A stretch of DNA of 64,000 nt from JAMXLO01 sp036265005 (GCA_036265005.1 DATAPW010000153.1:1-64000); one strand, 5' to 3'. Positions 41,406-51,422 are shown, counted from the stretch's first letter. Translations and numbers: made by a program. Notes: generated by a model not told the origin, from the sequence alone.

Positions 41406-44400
41406 TCAGTATTCGAACTGGTAGGTCAACCCGAGGCTGGTGCCGTTCGACGCGCCGGCTGTACCAACCGCGGAGGCTTCGCCGGTGCCCGCCGTGGCCT
41501 CCAGTTTCAGTCCCTTGGCGATGTCGATCTGCATGCTCGCCTGCGTACCTCCGCCCGACGCACTCTGTTTGGCACCGAGATAGACGTTCGGTGCAAGGTA
41601 GCGTCCGGCCTCCAGTGTCGGGTTGCCGTTGGCGCCGCTGCCGACCGAGAGGCGATCCAGGCCCAGGCCCTGCCGCACCTTGTCCAGCGGGTCGCCGATA
41701 CCGGAGCCGCCGGCCCCGGTCAGGGTGGCCAGCCCGGCCGCCATGCCGGCGACCTGGAATGGGCTGAGCTTGCCGACGCCGGTGCCGAACAGCAGTTGCG
41801 CCAGCACCTCGTCCTGCGGCAATTCCGGCACGCTGGTCAGCGCGATCTTCGGGTTATGTGCGGTGCCGCTGATGGTCAGCGTCGCGGTCACGTTGCCGCT
41901 GCTGCTGGTCGCCACAAGATGGATCGCCGGATCGGTGATGCTGCCGCCATTGAAGCTGATTTCGCCCTCGCTGAAATCGAGCGCGTGGCCGGCGAGGCTC
42001 AGCGTGCCGCGCCGCAGGTGCAGCGCGCCCTGGGTGATCGGTTGGGCGAGTGTTCCGGCGACCTTCATAGACCCGCCGAATTCCACATCCAGCCCGCGGC
42101 CGCGGATGAACACCTGCTGAGGTGCATCCAGCGTCAGGTTCAGCGTCACCACCACTGGCGGCGCCGCTGGCTGTGCAGCCGGCCTTGCGCCGGGCTGCTG
42201 CACCGGTAGGACGGCGATGCTGGACGGCAGGCGTTCCGGCACCCGGATATCGGCACGCTGCACATGCACGGTGCCCCCGACGGCAAGCTGGGTCAGTGCC
42301 TGGCCGCGCACTGTCAGGTCGGCATCCAGCACGGCGCTGATCAGGTCGCTGGCCAGTGGCCTAGCATTCTTCGCGGTCAGGGTGAGATCGATCGGCAGGC
42401 CAGGTTCCTGCACGCCAATGGTGCCGCTCACGCTGATCGTGCCATCCCCGGCCTTGGCAGTGAATTGCGTGATCCGCAGTACCGGACCGCTCGCCTGGAC
42501 CCGGGCAGTGACGTCGGTCAGGTGAAGACCCGCCGCGTAATCCTGCACCTCACCGCCGGCAAGCTGTGCCGTCCCGGTGACATTCGGCGCGGCGGTGGTC
42601 CCGGCGATGGTGGTGTCCAGCGTAACCCGGCCGCGGACTCGCCGTCCGTTGGCAGCCAGCACCGGATCCAGCACGGCGAGGTCGAGCATGCCACTTGCCC
42701 GCAGGTCCATCGCGCCGCCTGCGGCGAGCGGTGCCCTCCCGGTCAGGCTGACACGCGATGATCCTGCCGCGATGCTGGCATCGACCTGGGCGTCTGCGCC
42801 GTTCAGCCTGGCGCTGGCGGTAATATTTGCCGGTGGCACGGCCCGGCCCGGCCCGCTCCTGGCGCGCAGCCCGGTGGCGGTCAGCTTGACCGTCCCGTTG
42901 GGACGCGACGACGTGCCGGTGATGCGGGCATCTGCCTGCAGCGTGCCATCGGCCGCAAAGGCCGGCGATGCCACCGCAGCGATGTCGGCCGGCAGGTTGC
43001 GCAGCGACGCGGTCAGGTCGAGTGTTGTGCCCGCGCGGCCGGACACGTCCAGCACTGCCTGGCGCACTCCCAGCCGCAGGTGATCGATCGCGACGCCGTC
43101 GGCGAAGCCGAGATGCACCGGCGCCAGCAGGCGGATACTCTGCTGCCGCCAGTCGCCCTGCAGCGACGCGACGCTCAGCGAGCGCGAGGCGGTGTCGAGC
43201 GTCGCCGCCGCGCTGAGCCGCGCCGCTGCTCCCTGCAGATTCGGCACCGTGGCCGACAGCTTCAGCGCAAGCGCGTCGACTGGCCCGTTTGCCGTCATGC
43301 GCAGCGAGCCCGCCACATTGCTCGCCCGCGCGCCCTCGACGTCGAGCCGTGCATCCACCACCGGATGCGATTGCGGCTGGTCGACATCGGCGACCAGATC
43401 GACCCGCGACGCCGCGGCGGTACCCGCCAAATCAGCGCCGGTGACATTGACGGTCAGGTGCGCCTTATCCGGCGACGCATCCAGCGCAGCATCGAGGCTG
43501 CCCGCGATCGGCCGCCCGACCAGCGGCTCCAGGTCGGCCAGCCGCGTCATGGCGACGTGCAGCTTGCCGGCCGGTACCATGGTCGATGTCGGCATTTGCA
43601 GGGCCCCGCCGGCCTGCAGGCTCTTCCAGCTCGCCCGTTCGATGTCGATCGCCAGCCCCTCGTCGCGACGCTGCAGCGACACCGCCAGATCGAGCGGGGC
43701 GTCGAGCAGCGCGCCCTGCGCGGTGATCTGCGCGCTGGGATTGCCGGGCAGGCCATTGACGGCGATCCGTGCGGTGAGAGCGCCGGACGACACACCCCTG
43801 GTGGCGATCCCGCCGTTGATGTCGGCGGTCAGCGCCAGGTTGTCGGTCGTTCCGCTCGCCTGCCCGGTCGCCTGGAGCTGGCCTGCCAGCGTCGGTTCGG
43901 CGGCCGACAGGTCGGCCACGCCTAGCGTCCAGTGCAGATCGACCTGGTTGTTCGCCACGGATCCGTTGGCAGACATGCTAACCGATCGGCCGCTGAACTG
44001 GAGCTGCGACAATGTGATGTCCCGGCCACGCAGTGTTGCCGCCAGGTGCAGCTCTCCGTCGTCGCCGACCATCGCGCGCGCCTGCTGCAGGCCTCCGGTC
44101 ACCCCGAGCTTGCCATCCACGGCAACCGTCGCGGAATCGCCCTGCATCGCCGCATGCAATTTGAGGGAGAGGCCGCCTTGCAAATCGAGCTTCTCCACCG
44201 CCGCGAGCGGGGCGAGCTCCGCCACGTCCACCGTGGCATCGAGGCGGCGGGCGTCGCCGGTCAGCACGTCGCCATCCACGGCGAACAGCTTGTGGCGCAA
44301 GGTGACATGCACCGGCCGGTCCGGTGCATCCAGTCGCACATCGGCCTGGATGATCAGCGGATCGTCGGCCAGCAGGTCGGGACTGGGTCCGGGCACATGC

Positions 44401-45398
44401 AGCCCCACGACCTGGCCATCCAGGCGAACCTGTCCGGCGTTGCCGGATATGTCGGCACTGATGTTGCCGGCGGTGGCACCTGCGGCCGTGAGCGCGTCGA
44501 TGCGCAGATGGCCGGTGGCATCGGGCCGGATGAACGGGCCGCTCACATGCGCATCGAGCGCCACCGCCTGCCAGGCAATATCCGGGCGCGGCTGCATGGC
44601 GGGTGCAGACGCCGAAACCGTGAGGTCGGCGGCCAGATGCTCCAGGTCGAGGGTCCCGTCGGCCGCGGCATGCAGCGGCCCGGCGGACAACGTGAGGTGT
44701 GTGGCCACCGCACCCTTCGGGCCGTCCACATGGGCTTCGAGCGCCAGGGATCCGAGGTCGGGCAGGCCGGCTATCCCGGCCACCAGGCCATGCGCCGGTT
44801 CGCTTGCCTGCAACGTGGCATGCAGTGCCGCAGGATCGATCGCGCCATCCAGCGCGTAACTGCCGGCGCCATCGACCTGGCGGACATGCAGCGACACGCG
44901 GCCTTCCGCGAGGCTCTGCAACTCGCCCGACCCGTTCAACGCAATCGCTGCCGGTACGCCCGCGATCGGCGCCCCGATGTCCACCCGCCCGACCTCGAGT
45001 TCGCGCAGGATCACTGGCGCTGGCAGGCTGTAGGTGCCGCCGGAGGATGAACTGGCCGGCATCCGCATGACATCGACGTGTGCTGCGGCCAGGCGGTCGA
45101 TCACGATCAGCCGGTGCAGCAGTTGCAGCGGGGACCAGTCGAACACGAAGCCGTCGATCGTGGCGTAGTCGCCGTGGGGATCCCGCAACGCGACATGGGC
45201 AACTCGCAGCGCGTCGGGAAACCGGCCGGAGATGCCGGCAAGCCGGACCGTATCGCCGGTCAGCTTCGGTGTCAGGCTCTCGATCGCGTGCCTGCCCGGC
45301 CCGGTATTGGCAGCCACCAGCACGGCGACCACCAGCAGGACCGGTACGCCCACCAGCACTGCCAGTATCCACCCGAGCCATTTCACTACGCGGCGCAT
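41406..45398 (-). CDS. tamB: Translocation and assembly module subunit TamB
   Basis: 1330 residues. An N-terminal membrane anchor (KWLGWILAVLVGVPVLLVVA) is followed by a very long beta-taco region and a C-terminal DUF490 domain with PEGEI-like pattern LDFSEGEISFNGGSITDPAI, LPQDEVLAQLLFGTGVGKLS and GLDRLSVGSGANGNPTLEAG, ending in LGLTYQFEY. TamB spans the periplasm and, with TamA, helps insert some outer-membrane proteins and move phospholipids. Its ATG shares one base with the tamA stop codon. Length is normal for the family. Confidence 0.93.
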   Translation of the reverse strand: MRRVVKWLGWILAVLVGVPVLLVVAVLVAANTGPGRHAIESLTPKLTGDTVRLAGISGRFPDALRVAHVALRDPHGDYATIDGFVFDWSPLQLLHRLIVIDRLAAAHVDVMRMPASSSSGGTYSLPAPVILRELEVGRVDIGAPIAGVPAAIALNGSGELQSLAEGRVSLHVRQVDGAGSYALDGAIDPAALHATLQASEPAHGLVAGIAGLPDLGSLALEAHVDGPKGAVATHLTLSAGPLHAAADGTLDLEHLAADLTVSASAPAMQPRPDIAWQAVALDAHVSGPFIRPDATGHLRIDALTAAGATAGNISADISGNAGQVRLDGQVVGLHVPGPSPDLLADDPLIIQADVRLDAPDRPVHVTLRHKLFAVDGDVLTGDARRLDATVDVAELAPLAAVEKLDLQGGLSLKLHAAMQGDSATVAVDGKLGVTGGLQQARAMVGDDGELHLAATLRGRDITLSQLQFSGRSVSMSANGSVANNQVDLHWTLGVADLSAAEPTLAGQLQATGQASGTTDNLALTADINGGIATRGVSSGALTARIAVNGLPGNPSAQITAQGALLDAPLDLAVSLQRRDEGLAIDIERASWKSLQAGGALQMPTSTMVPAGKLHVAMTRLADLEPLVGRPIAGSLDAALDASPDKAHLTVNVTGADLAGTAAASRVDLVADVDQPQSHPVVDARLDVEGARASNVAGSLRMTANGPVDALALKLSATVPNLQGAAARLSAAATLDTASRSLSVASLQGDWRQQSIRLLAPVHLGFADGVAIDHLRLGVRQAVLDVSGRAGTTLDLTASLRNLPADIAAVASPAFAADGTLQADARITGTSSRPNGTVKLTATGLRARSGPGRAVPPANITASARLNGADAQVDASIAAGSSRVSLTGRAPLAAGGAMDLRASGMLDLAVLDPVLAANGRRVRGRVTLDTTIAGTTAAPNVTGTAQLAGGEVQDYAAGLHLTDVTARVQASGPVLRITQFTAKAGDGTISVSGTIGVQEPGLPIDLTLTAKNARPLASDLISAVLDADLTVRGQALTQLAVGGTVHVQRADIRVPERLPSSIAVLPVQQPGARPAAQPAAPPVVVTLNLTLDAPQQVFIRGRGLDVEFGGSMKVAGTLAQPITQGALHLRRGTLSLAGHALDFSEGEISFNGGSITDPAIHLVATSSSGNVTATLTISGTAHNPKIALTSVPELPQDEVLAQLLFGTGVGKLSPFQVAGMAAGLATLTGAGGSGIGDPLDKVRQGLGLDRLSVGSGANGNPTLEAGRYLAPNVYLGAKQSASGGGTQASMQIDIAKGLKLEATAGTGEASAVGTAGASNGTSLGLTYQFEY

Positions 45399-47218
45399 CA
45401 GAATGCCTGGCCGATCCCGATATACAGTTCGAAAGCGTCGCCATGCGGCTCTCGGTTCAACGGGATTGCGACGTCGAGACGAATTGGGCCGATCGAGGTG
45501 TAATAGCGGGCGCCGATGCCGGCGCCCACCCGCCAGTTGCTGGTGAACGGCGCGCCATTCGCGGTCACCTGCCCGGCATCGACGAACGCTACCACGCCGT
45601 ATTTGTCGAGAATCCGCTGGCGGAGCTCGAGCGATCCGGCGCTGACCGCCGTGCCGCCGGTCGGATTGCCGTCGGGGAATTGCGGTCCCACCGACTGGTA
45701 ACGGAAGCCGCGCACGGTGCCTGACCCGCCGGCATAGAACCGCTGGTCGGGCGGCAGGCTGAACAGGTCGACCCCGAATGCTTTGCCTGTCAGGCCGCGC
45801 ATCGCGATCACGCTGCGTCCGCCGCCGCTCAGGTCAAAATACGCAGAGCCGGAGATCTGCCCGATCACGAAGGTCGCGTTGTTGTGGCCAAGCGACTGGG
45901 TCGGCGTCAGCAGGATCGCCGCACGGAAACCGGACGTCGGGTCCAGCAGGCTGTTGGTGTTGTCGAACCTCACCGACATCGGCAGTCCGATCAGCTCGTA
46001 CTGCCGCTCGACGCCCTCCTGCGTGATCTCCTCCTGTTCGCCCGACAGGCCGATACTGACCGTCCAGTGTGCCAGCAGCTTGCGGTTGATCGCGATCTTC
46101 TGGGTCAACGCGCGCTGGTCGTACGCTTCAAGGCTTTGTTTGATCGCACCCAGATCGATCTCAAGCGTCTGGTCGCGCATGAGAAAGTCCGGCTTGAGGA
46201 ACTGGACGCCTAAGTTGTAGCCCGGCTTGACCACGTCATTGCCGCCGAGTTGGATGCCGCCGGTGATGTTGAGCTGCTCGGCGTTGCCGAACAGGTTGCG
46301 GTGATGCCATCCGGCATTGAGGTTGACGCCGAGGTCGGTCGAGTAGGCCGCGCCGACATCGACGGAGTGCAGCGGACGCTCGGTCACGTCGATGACAACG
46401 GGGATCGTGCCGTTTGGGTCCAGGTGTTCGCCAGGCGAGATGCGCACCACCGAGAACACACCGATTGACGCGAGGTCCTGGCGTGCCTGCTCGACGCGGA
46501 TCGGGCTGAATCGCTGACCCGATTGCAGCAGCAGGCGGCGGCGAATGTAGTCCTCGTTCACCGTCTTCAGGCCGGTGATCTCGATCCGGCCGATATTGGC
46601 GTATGGCCCTGCGTCGACGCGGAAGGTGACGTTCAGCAGGTTGTGGTCCAGTTGCAGGGTGACCGGCGGCAGATCGACCTTCGCCAGCGGGTGTCCGGCT
46701 TCGCGGATAGCGGTCAGCAGGCGTTGCTGTGCGGTCAGCACGTCGGCAGCGATGGCAGGTGCGCCGGGCGACAGGCCCAGGCTGTTGCGCGCCTCGGGCG
46801 GCACATCGCCTTCGATGTCGATGCGGCCGAGATGGAATTGCGGCCCGAGTTCGAAGGATGCGCCAACTTTGACCGGCGGATCGGCCGGCGCGCGCTCCAG
46901 CAGGTCGGGAAGCTGGGGATCATCCAGCGGCTTGCCGTCGATGGTGAGTGTCACCTTGGCCTTGTAGTAGCCGAAGCTGTTCTGCGCCTGCTGGAAGCGG
47001 TTCAGATCCTCCCGCGCCCGGGTTACCAGCGCGAATGGACCGACCGGCGCGGTCTTCTGCAGCGAAATCAGCTGCGAGGCATCCTTCAGGGCGGTGTCGA
47101 GCGCCGTATTGCCGGTCGGTTCAAGCGTGACCTCATAGGGCTGAGGGTCGGCGGCAAATGCGGAGGGGCTGCAGACCATGAGGACAGCCAGCAGCAGGCA
47201 GGGGAGCACGGAACGCAT
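45398..47218 (-). CDS. tamA: TamA outer-membrane assembly protein (BamA/Omp85 family)
   Basis: 606 residues with signal peptide MRSVLPCLLLAVLMVCSPSA cut near AFAAD. Three POTRA-like domains span about 30-270 (e.g. FHLGRIDIEGDVPPEA, IGRIEITGLKTVNEDYIRRR), then a 16-stranded barrel with PPDQRFYAGGSGTVRGFRYQ and RGF, the conserved L6-loop motif, ending in a C-terminal Phe (IGIGQAF). A GTG three codons upstream is an alternative start. Works with TamB encoded next. Divergent from the acyltransferase gene, 86 bases apart. Confidence 0.93.
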   Translation of the reverse strand: MRSVLPCLLLAVLMVCSPSAFAADPQPYEVTLEPTGNTALDTALKDASQLISLQKTAPVGPFALVTRAREDLNRFQQAQNSFGYYKAKVTLTIDGKPLDDPQLPDLLERAPADPPVKVGASFELGPQFHLGRIDIEGDVPPEARNSLGLSPGAPAIAADVLTAQQRLLTAIREAGHPLAKVDLPPVTLQLDHNLLNVTFRVDAGPYANIGRIEITGLKTVNEDYIRRRLLLQSGQRFSPIRVEQARQDLASIGVFSVVRISPGEHLDPNGTIPVVIDVTERPLHSVDVGAAYSTDLGVNLNAGWHHRNLFGNAEQLNITGGIQLGGNDVVKPGYNLGVQFLKPDFLMRDQTLEIDLGAIKQSLEAYDQRALTQKIAINRKLLAHWTVSIGLSGEQEEITQEGVERQYELIGLPMSVRFDNTNSLLDPTSGFRAAILLTPTQSLGHNNATFVIGQISGSAYFDLSGGGRSVIAMRGLTGKAFGVDLFSLPPDQRFYAGGSGTVRGFRYQSVGPQFPDGNPTGGTAVSAGSLELRQRILDKYGVVAFVDAGQVTANGAPFTSNWRVGAGIGARYYTSIGPIRLDVAIPLNREPHGDAFELYIGIGQAF

Positions 47219-47304
47219 TCCGCACACGGTAATAGGTGCAGTGTTCCGTCAAGTGTCACGGTTGCGCCATTGTTAGGAAACTGTGAGCGAGCTATCGGAT
47301 TCCC

Positions 47305-48252
47305 ATGAGGGAGACCTCCCGTGTCCCGCGCCGCCGCGCCGCCGCCCGCCCCTTGCTGGCGCGCCACGCCGAATTTCCTGCGCTGGCGACGGCACCCGCG
47401 GGGGCGGAAAGTCGTCCGGGCGTGCTGCGCCTGTTCCGTGTCCTCCGGCGCGGCGCCGGCGTGCTGCTATGGACGCTGCCGTGCATGCCGATCCAGGCGC
47501 TCCTCCTGATGCTGCCCGGCCGCGCAAAGGTGGTGTTCGCGCGCTCCTACTGGTCGATGACGACACGCCTGCTCGGGCTCAGGGTGCAGGTGATCGGCAG
47601 CGCTGCCGTTTCGCCGGCTGGACGCCCCGTGGTGTTCGTCTCGAACCACTCGTCCTGGCTTGATGTCCCGGTGCTGGGCGGTCGGCTCGACGCGTGCTTC
47701 GTGTCGAAGGACGAGGTGGCAGGGTGGCCATTCATCAGCACCATCGCCAGGCTCGGCCGCACTGTCTTTGTCTCACGCCAGCGACATGCGACCGGGCGGG
47801 AGCGCGACGTGCTGCGCAACCGGCTGGCCGCCGGCGACAACCTATTGCTGTTCCCGGAGGGGACCACGTCCGACGGCTCGCGCGTACTGCCGTTCCGCAG
47901 TGCCTTCTTCGCCGTTGCCGAGGGCGTCGAGCCACCACTGATCCAACCGGTTTCAGTGGTCTACGACCGGTTGGGCGGGCTGCCGACCGGTCGCGCCAGC
48001 CGGCCGATCTTCGCCTGGTATGGCGACATGGACCTGGCGTCGCATTTCTGGCGCTTCGCCCAGCAACGCGGCCTGCGCGCCAGCATTCTGTTGCACCCGG
48101 CGCTCGATCCCTCGCGCTTCGCCAGCCGCAAGGCGCTGTCGCATGCCGTCTGGCAGACGGTGGCGGACGGCGCGGCGACACTGCGCCAGAACCGGCCGGT
48201 GCAAGCGCCCGCGCCGCCGGCAGATGTCGTGGCGGAGCCGGCGTTTGCGTGA
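47305..48252 (+). CDS. plsC: 1-acylglycerol-3-phosphate O-acyltransferase (PlsC-like)
   Basis: 315 residues. A hydrophobic N-terminal segment (VLLWTLPCMPIQALLLML) anchors it in the inner membrane. The acyltransferase motifs are NHSSWLD (HX4D, about residue 112), FVSRQRHATGRERD and FPEGTTSDGSRVLPF (about 195). It would acylate lysophosphatidic acid, or another lyso-lipid. The first ~40 residues are Arg/Ala-rich without family resemblance, so translation may start later, e.g. near VLRLFRVLRR. Its place just before miaB is the usual order in alphaproteobacteria. Confidence 0.87.
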   Translation: MRETSRVPRRRAAARPLLARHAEFPALATAPAGAESRPGVLRLFRVLRRGAGVLLWTLPCMPIQALLLMLPGRAKVVFARSYWSMTTRLLGLRVQVIGSAAVSPAGRPVVFVSNHSSWLDVPVLGGRLDACFVSKDEVAGWPFISTIARLGRTVFVSRQRHATGRERDVLRNRLAAGDNLLLFPEGTTSDGSRVLPFRSAFFAVAEGVEPPLIQPVSVVYDRLGGLPTGRASRPIFAWYGDMDLASHFWRFAQQRGLRASILLHPALDPSRFASRKALSHAVWQTVADGAATLRQNRPVQAPAPPADVVAEPAFA

Positions 48253-48255
48253 GGG

Positions 48256-48316
48256 AAGGGAAGGGAAGACTTCCCCTCCCTTACCCCCTCCCGGCAGGGG
48301 AGGGGGAGGTGCATTG
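48256..48316. repeat. GC-rich hairpins before miaB (C-rich repeat family)
   Basis: GGGAAGGGAAGACTTCCCC and CCCCTCCCGGCAGGGGAGGG form two adjacent stems right after the acyltransferase stop codon. They look like a degraded copy of the 19639-19723 element. The rest of the 271-base gap up to miaB shows nothing else I can identify; it should contain the miaB promoter. Confidence 0.6.
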
Positions 48317-48523
48317 GGCTCATTGCGCGGGTTGGGCTGGCTCCCGCCGCCCTGCGGCCCGGTATCATGTTCCAGTTGACAGGATGACGGCATTTCCTGC
48401 CAGACTGCGGACTGACCCAGGAGGCGAACCCGCGCTGCCGCGCTTGACCCGATCGGCCACTCCGACGATGTCTCGCCGCCCTCGAGCCGGAACGGTCCGG
48501 CCAGGCAGGGCGGAGTGTGGTCT

Positions 48524-49900
48524 ATGAGTGTGACGGAGCGTGCGGAGACCGGCCCCAAGCGTTTGCACGTGATCACCTGGGGCTGCCAGATGAACGTGTA
48601 CGACAGCGCACGGATGGCCGACGTGCTGGCGCCTCTCGGCTACGCGCCGGTCTCGGCCCCCGATGGCGCCGACATGGTCATCCTCAACACCTGCCACATT
48701 CGCGACAAGGCGGCCGAGAAGGTGTTTTCCGAGCTCGGCCGGCTGCGGCGGCTGAAGGAGAAGCGGGCGGCGGATGGCGGACGGATGATCCTCGCCGTGG
48801 CCGGCTGCGTGGCGCAGGCGGAAGGCGCCGAGATCCTGGCGCGGGCGCCCTACGTGGATATCGTTCTTGGCCCGCAGACCTACCATCGGCTGCCGGACAT
48901 GGTCGCCCGCGCGGCGCGCGCCGGCGGCGCGGTGATCGAGACCGACTTCCCGGCGGAGGACAAGTTCGACCACCTGCCGGACGCCGCGGCGCCGCAGGGG
49001 ATCACCGCGTTCCTGACCATCCAGGAGGGCTGCGACAAGTTCTGCAGCTTCTGCGTGGTGCCCTACACGCGCGGCGCGGAACAGAGCCGGCCGGTCGCCG
49101 CTGTCATTGCCGAAGCGCGCCGGCTGGTGGGGCAGGGCGCGCGCGAGGTCACGCTGCTCGGCCAGAACGTCAACGCCTGGCATGGCGAGGCGCCGGACGG
49201 CAGCATCTGGGGTCTCGGCCGGCTGCTACGGGCGCTGTCCGACATCCCCGGCCTGCTGCGGCTGCGCTATACGACGTCGCACCCGCGCGACATGGACGAC
49301 GACCTGGTCGCGGCGCACCGGGACCTGCCGCTGCTGATGCCGTTCCTCCACCTGCCGGTGCAGTCGGGCGCCGATCGTGTGCTGGCGGCAATGAACCGCA
49401 AGCACACTGCGGCCGACTACCTGCAGCTGGTGGGCAGGCTGCGAGCCGCCCGGCCGGACATCGCTCTGTCGTCCGACTTCATCGTCGGCCATCCGGGCGA
49501 GACCGATGCCGATTTCCGGGCGACGCTGGTGCTGGTGCAGGAGGTTGGCTTCGCCCAGGCGTACAGCTTCAAGTACTCTCCCCGCCCCGGCACGCCCGCT
49601 GCCGGCACGCCGGCGCAGGTCCCTGATGCCGAGAAGGATCGCCGCCTGGCGGAGCTCCAGGCATTGCTGCGGGCGCAGCAGGCGCGGTTCAACGCCGGGT
49701 GCGTCGGCCTGGCCCTCCCGGTGCTGTTCACCGGCCCGGGCCGGCATCCCGGCCAGGTCGCCGGACGGTCACCATTCCTGCAGCCGGTGCATGTTTCGGC
49801 GCCGGCCGACCTGATCGGACAAGAAATGTCCGTGCAGATTGCCGCCGCCCTCCCCAATTCATTGTCTGGAACCCTCACCGAGGAGAGAGTCTGCGCTTGA
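48524..49900 (+). CDS. miaB: tRNA-2-methylthio-N6-dimethylallyladenosine synthase MiaB
   Basis: 458 residues. N-terminal UPF0004 domain with its three cluster cysteines (TWGCQMN, NTCHIRDKA, AGCVAQAEG), radical-SAM motif CDKFCSFC (about residue 160) in LTIQEGCDKFCSFCVVPYTR, and a C-terminal TRAM domain. It adds the methylthio group to i6A37 of tRNAs. The ATG with GGAG upstream is chosen over a GTG three codons earlier. Its stop overlaps the start of phoH. Confidence 0.96.
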   Translation: MSVTERAETGPKRLHVITWGCQMNVYDSARMADVLAPLGYAPVSAPDGADMVILNTCHIRDKAAEKVFSELGRLRRLKEKRAADGGRMILAVAGCVAQAEGAEILARAPYVDIVLGPQTYHRLPDMVARAARAGGAVIETDFPAEDKFDHLPDAAAPQGITAFLTIQEGCDKFCSFCVVPYTRGAEQSRPVAAVIAEARRLVGQGAREVTLLGQNVNAWHGEAPDGSIWGLGRLLRALSDIPGLLRLRYTTSHPRDMDDDLVAAHRDLPLLMPFLHLPVQSGADRVLAAMNRKHTAADYLQLVGRLRAARPDIALSSDFIVGHPGETDADFRATLVLVQEVGFAQAYSFKYSPRPGTPAAGTPAQVPDAEKDRRLAELQALLRAQQARFNAGCVGLALPVLFTGPGRHPGQVAGRSPFLQPVHVSAPADLIGQEMSVQIAAALPNSLSGTLTEERVCA

Positions 49901-50961
49901 GCCAATCCGCCACGATCCCTGCCATTTCCGCCGCCTCCCCCCACGGCAAGGCCGTGACCCTCCAGTTTGCCGACAACACGCTGCTGCCGTTGCTGCTCGG
50001 CGACCATGATCGCCACATGGTCCGCATCGAGCAGGCTCTGGGCGTGCGCCTGTCGTGTCGCGGCAACCGGGTCGCGATCACCGGCGAGCCGTCGCGCGTC
50101 GATGTGGCGCAGGCCACGCTGGAAGGCCTGTGGCGCCGGCTCGAACGCGGCGAGAGCGTCGGGCGACCCGAGGTCGAGGCGGCGATCAGGCTGGCGGATG
50201 CCGACACCGATCCGCGGCTGCCGTTGTCCGACGTGCCCGCGATCCGCACCCGGCGCGGCGCCGTGGGGCCACGCAGCCCGGGCCAGGCGGCGTATATCGA
50301 GGCGCTCGCGTCGCACGAGATGGTGTTCGGCGTCGGCCCGGCCGGCACCGGCAAGACCTACCTCGCAGTGGCGCAGGCCGTCGCTATGCTTCAGGCCGGC
50401 AAAGTGGACCGGATCGTGTTGTCGCGCCCCGCGGTTGAAGCCGGCGAGCGCCTGGGCTTCCTGCCCGGCGACATGAAGGAGAAGGTCGATCCCTATTTGC
50501 GTCCGTTGTACGACGCGCTGCACGACATGATGCCGGCCGAGCAGGTGGTGCGCCGCCTGACCAACGGCGAAATCGAGGTGGCGCCGCTGGCGTTCATGCG
50601 CGGCCGCACGCTGGCGCACGCCTATGCCATTTTGGACGAGGCGCAGAACACCACTGCGGTGCAGATGAAGATGTGGCTGACGCGGATGGGCGAAGGAACC
50701 CGCATGGTGGTCACCGGCGACCTGACTCAGGTCGATCTGCCCACCGGCGTCCGCTCCGGCCTGCGCGATGCGCTCGACACGCTGGAGGGCGTCCCCGGCA
50801 TCGCGGTTACCCGGCTGGGCACCCGCGACGTGGTCCGCCATCCGCTTGTCGCGCGCATCGTGGACGCCTACGACCAGCGCGCGGCGGCTGAGGGCGACAA
50901 GCGCCGTGAAGCCCGTCGGGCGCGAGAGATCAACCAGCCGGCCGATGAAACCGGCAAGTAG
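49897..50961 (+). CDS. phoH: PhoH-like ATPase
   Basis: 354 residues with a KH-like N-terminus (DRHMVRIEQALGVRLSCRGN) and the PhoH core: FGVGPAGTGKTYLAVAQAV (Walker A, about 148), RPAVEAGERLGFLPGDMKEK, YAILDEAQNTTAVQMKMWLT (Walker B) and MVVTGDLTQVDLP. An ATPase linked to RNA metabolism with YbeY. The start is TTG overlapping the miaB stop (TTGA), with GGAGAG about ten bases before; no better start fits the N-terminus of the family. Confidence 0.94.
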   Translation: MSQSATIPAISAASPHGKAVTLQFADNTLLPLLLGDHDRHMVRIEQALGVRLSCRGNRVAITGEPSRVDVAQATLEGLWRRLERGESVGRPEVEAAIRLADADTDPRLPLSDVPAIRTRRGAVGPRSPGQAAYIEALASHEMVFGVGPAGTGKTYLAVAQAVAMLQAGKVDRIVLSRPAVEAGERLGFLPGDMKEKVDPYLRPLYDALHDMMPAEQVVRRLTNGEIEVAPLAFMRGRTLAHAYAILDEAQNTTAVQMKMWLTRMGEGTRMVVTGDLTQVDLPTGVRSGLRDALDTLEGVPGIAVTRLGTRDVVRHPLVARIVDAYDQRAAAEGDKRREARRAREINQPADETGK

Positions 50962-50963
50962 CG

Positions 50964-51422
50964 ATGGACCCGGACCCAAGTAGCAGCCCCGCGCAAGCGG
51001 GGATCCAGGATGAGGTCAGCGTAATCGTCACGGAGCCGGCCTGGCGCCGGCTGGTCGCACGCGCCGAGAGCATCGCCGACCGCGCCGCCCGGGCTGCGGG
51101 TGCGCATGCCTCGGTGGTGCTCGCCGCCGACCGCACCGTGCGCCGCCTGAATGCGCGCCATCGTGGCCGCAACAAGCCCACCAACGTGCTGACCTACACC
51201 GCGCCGGCACGGGAAATGGTGCTGGCGCTCGGTGTGATCCGCCGCGAGGCGGCAGCCGCCGGCCGGCGGCCCGCACACCACCTTGCGCATCTGGTGGTGC
51301 ATGGCGCGCTGCACCTCGCCGGACACGACCACCACCATCCCGGCGAAGCCCGCCGCATGGAACTGGCGGAGGCCCGCATCCTGCACCGGCTGGGCGTTCC
51401 CAATCCGTGGAAGCGCGCATGA
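50964..51422 (+). CDS. ybeY: Endoribonuclease YbeY with repeat-derived N-terminal insert
   Basis: 152 residues. The zinc site is HLVVHGALHLAGHDHHHPGE, the HGxLHLxGxDH motif of YbeY, which acts in 16S rRNA 3'-end maturation and ribosome quality control. The start ATG lies two bases after phoH. Residues ~6-16 (SSSPAQAGIQD) are encoded by a CCCCGCGCAAGCGGGGATCC repeat core that fits in frame; normal family members begin directly with the segment that follows (EVSVIVTEPAWRR). The insert precedes the fold and is probably tolerated. Overlaps corC (ATGA). Confidence 0.93.
   Translation: MDPDPSSSPAQAGIQDEVSVIVTEPAWRRLVARAESIADRAARAAGAHASVVLAADRTVRRLNARHRGRNKPTNVLTYTAPAREMVLALGVIRREAAAAGRRPAHHLAHLVVHGALHLAGHDHHHPGEARRMELAEARILHRLGVPNPWKRA
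50983..51012. repeat. REP-like half element inside ybeY
   Basis: CCCCGCGCAAGCGGGG followed by ATCCAGGATGA: a self-complementary core (CCCCGC...GCGGGG) with the ATCCAGG flank also seen in the hairpins at 5113-5194 and 35014-35094. Here it is read through in frame as part of ybeY. Confidence 0.75.
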
